Part shown: positions 23,373-23,429 of the stretch, piece by piece
How positions within the stretch are numbered: the stretch's first letter is position 1
How the letters are laid out: every line of letters starts with the position of its first letter
Program-made: the position numbers and the translations under genes
NCBI GenBank assembly: GCA_910586095.1
Contig: CAJUHQ010000050.1
Coordinates: 1-23,429 of the forward strand
Direction: 5' to 3'
Length of the DNA: 23,429 nucleotides
Source: an uncultured Lachnospiraceae bacterium
Lineage (GTDB): Bacteria; Bacillota; Clostridia; Lachnospirales; Lachnospiraceae
The notes under the pieces: model-generated
Database searches by the model: none
Told to the model about the DNA's origin: nothing
Seen by the model: only the letters and a program-made list of their open reading frames with translations

Positions 23373-23429
23373 CCTTCTACCTCCGAAAAATCAAATAAAT
23401 CTTCAATCGTTACATCAAATACTTTTGAA
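23369..23429 (-). CDS. XRE-type regulator, C-terminal end only
   Basis: Only the last 19 codons lie in the window. They read SKVFDVTIEDLFDFSEVEG, the usual end of a short XRE helix-turn-helix protein (VFxVTIEDLFxF). The stop codon overlaps the GTG start of the membrane protein gene. The rest lies beyond the window edge. Confidence 0.65.
   Translation of the reverse strand, partial: SKVFDVTIEDLFDFSEVEG

Overview
The window reads as a chromosomal stretch of a low-GC Gram-positive anaerobe, most likely a Clostridia/Lachnospiraceae-type bacterium. This is an inference from AT-rich codon use, strong GGAGG-type ribosome binding sites, very short or overlapping gene junctions, and families common in that group (DUF2752, TIGR04076, VanRS-like and ABC-linked two-component systems). 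No rRNA, tRNA or CRISPR array was seen.

Layout. 1-1660: a structured left edge, a long gene-free stretch, a class I methyltransferase gene on the plus strand, then a 71-bp tandem repeat and a bidirectional terminator. 1781-2793: two small membrane-protein genes on the minus strand. 2849-8911: an NAD-metabolism island, all on the minus strand. From the promoter end it runs cysteine hydrolase (nicotinamidase type), short PRPP-synthetase-like enzyme, NAMPT-like transferase, a 204-nt gap, glutamine-dependent NAD synthetase, and a NrtR-like Nudix/winged-helix regulator. A near-perfect sigma-70 promoter precedes the first gene and its -10 box lies inside a perfect 20-bp inverted repeat. A closely related 17-mer (14 of 17 identical) forms a palindrome upstream of nadE. 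This looks like one regulon controlled by the Nudix regulator.

9243-11752: an acetyltransferase gene and a two-gene module of an overlapping AAA/ABC-type ATPase and a small protein with a PD-(D/E)XK-like motif, a plausible uncharacterised defence pair. 12051-13990: a VanR/VanS-like two-component pair with its own promoter but no van genes nearby. 14187-18120: an SdpI-family membrane protein, then an ABC-2 exporter (permease and ATPase) and a second two-component system, the usual layout of antimicrobial-peptide sensing and export.

18121-23429 is accessory in character: an XRE-GyrI-like regulator, an unrecognised Trp-rich protein, a decayed N6-adenine DNA methyltransferase, another acetyltransferase, a TIGR04076 protein, decayed fragments, a 43-residue single-span membrane protein, and at the right edge an XRE regulator (cut by the window) overlapping a three-span membrane protein.

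The most interesting parts are (i) the NAD island, whose PRPP-synthetase-like and NAMPT-like pair carries substitutions at substrate-recognition positions and could be a chromosomal relative of the phage NARP1 (Adps/Namat) NAD-rebuilding pathway, (ii) its shared candidate operator, and (iii) the ATPase/nuclease-like pair.
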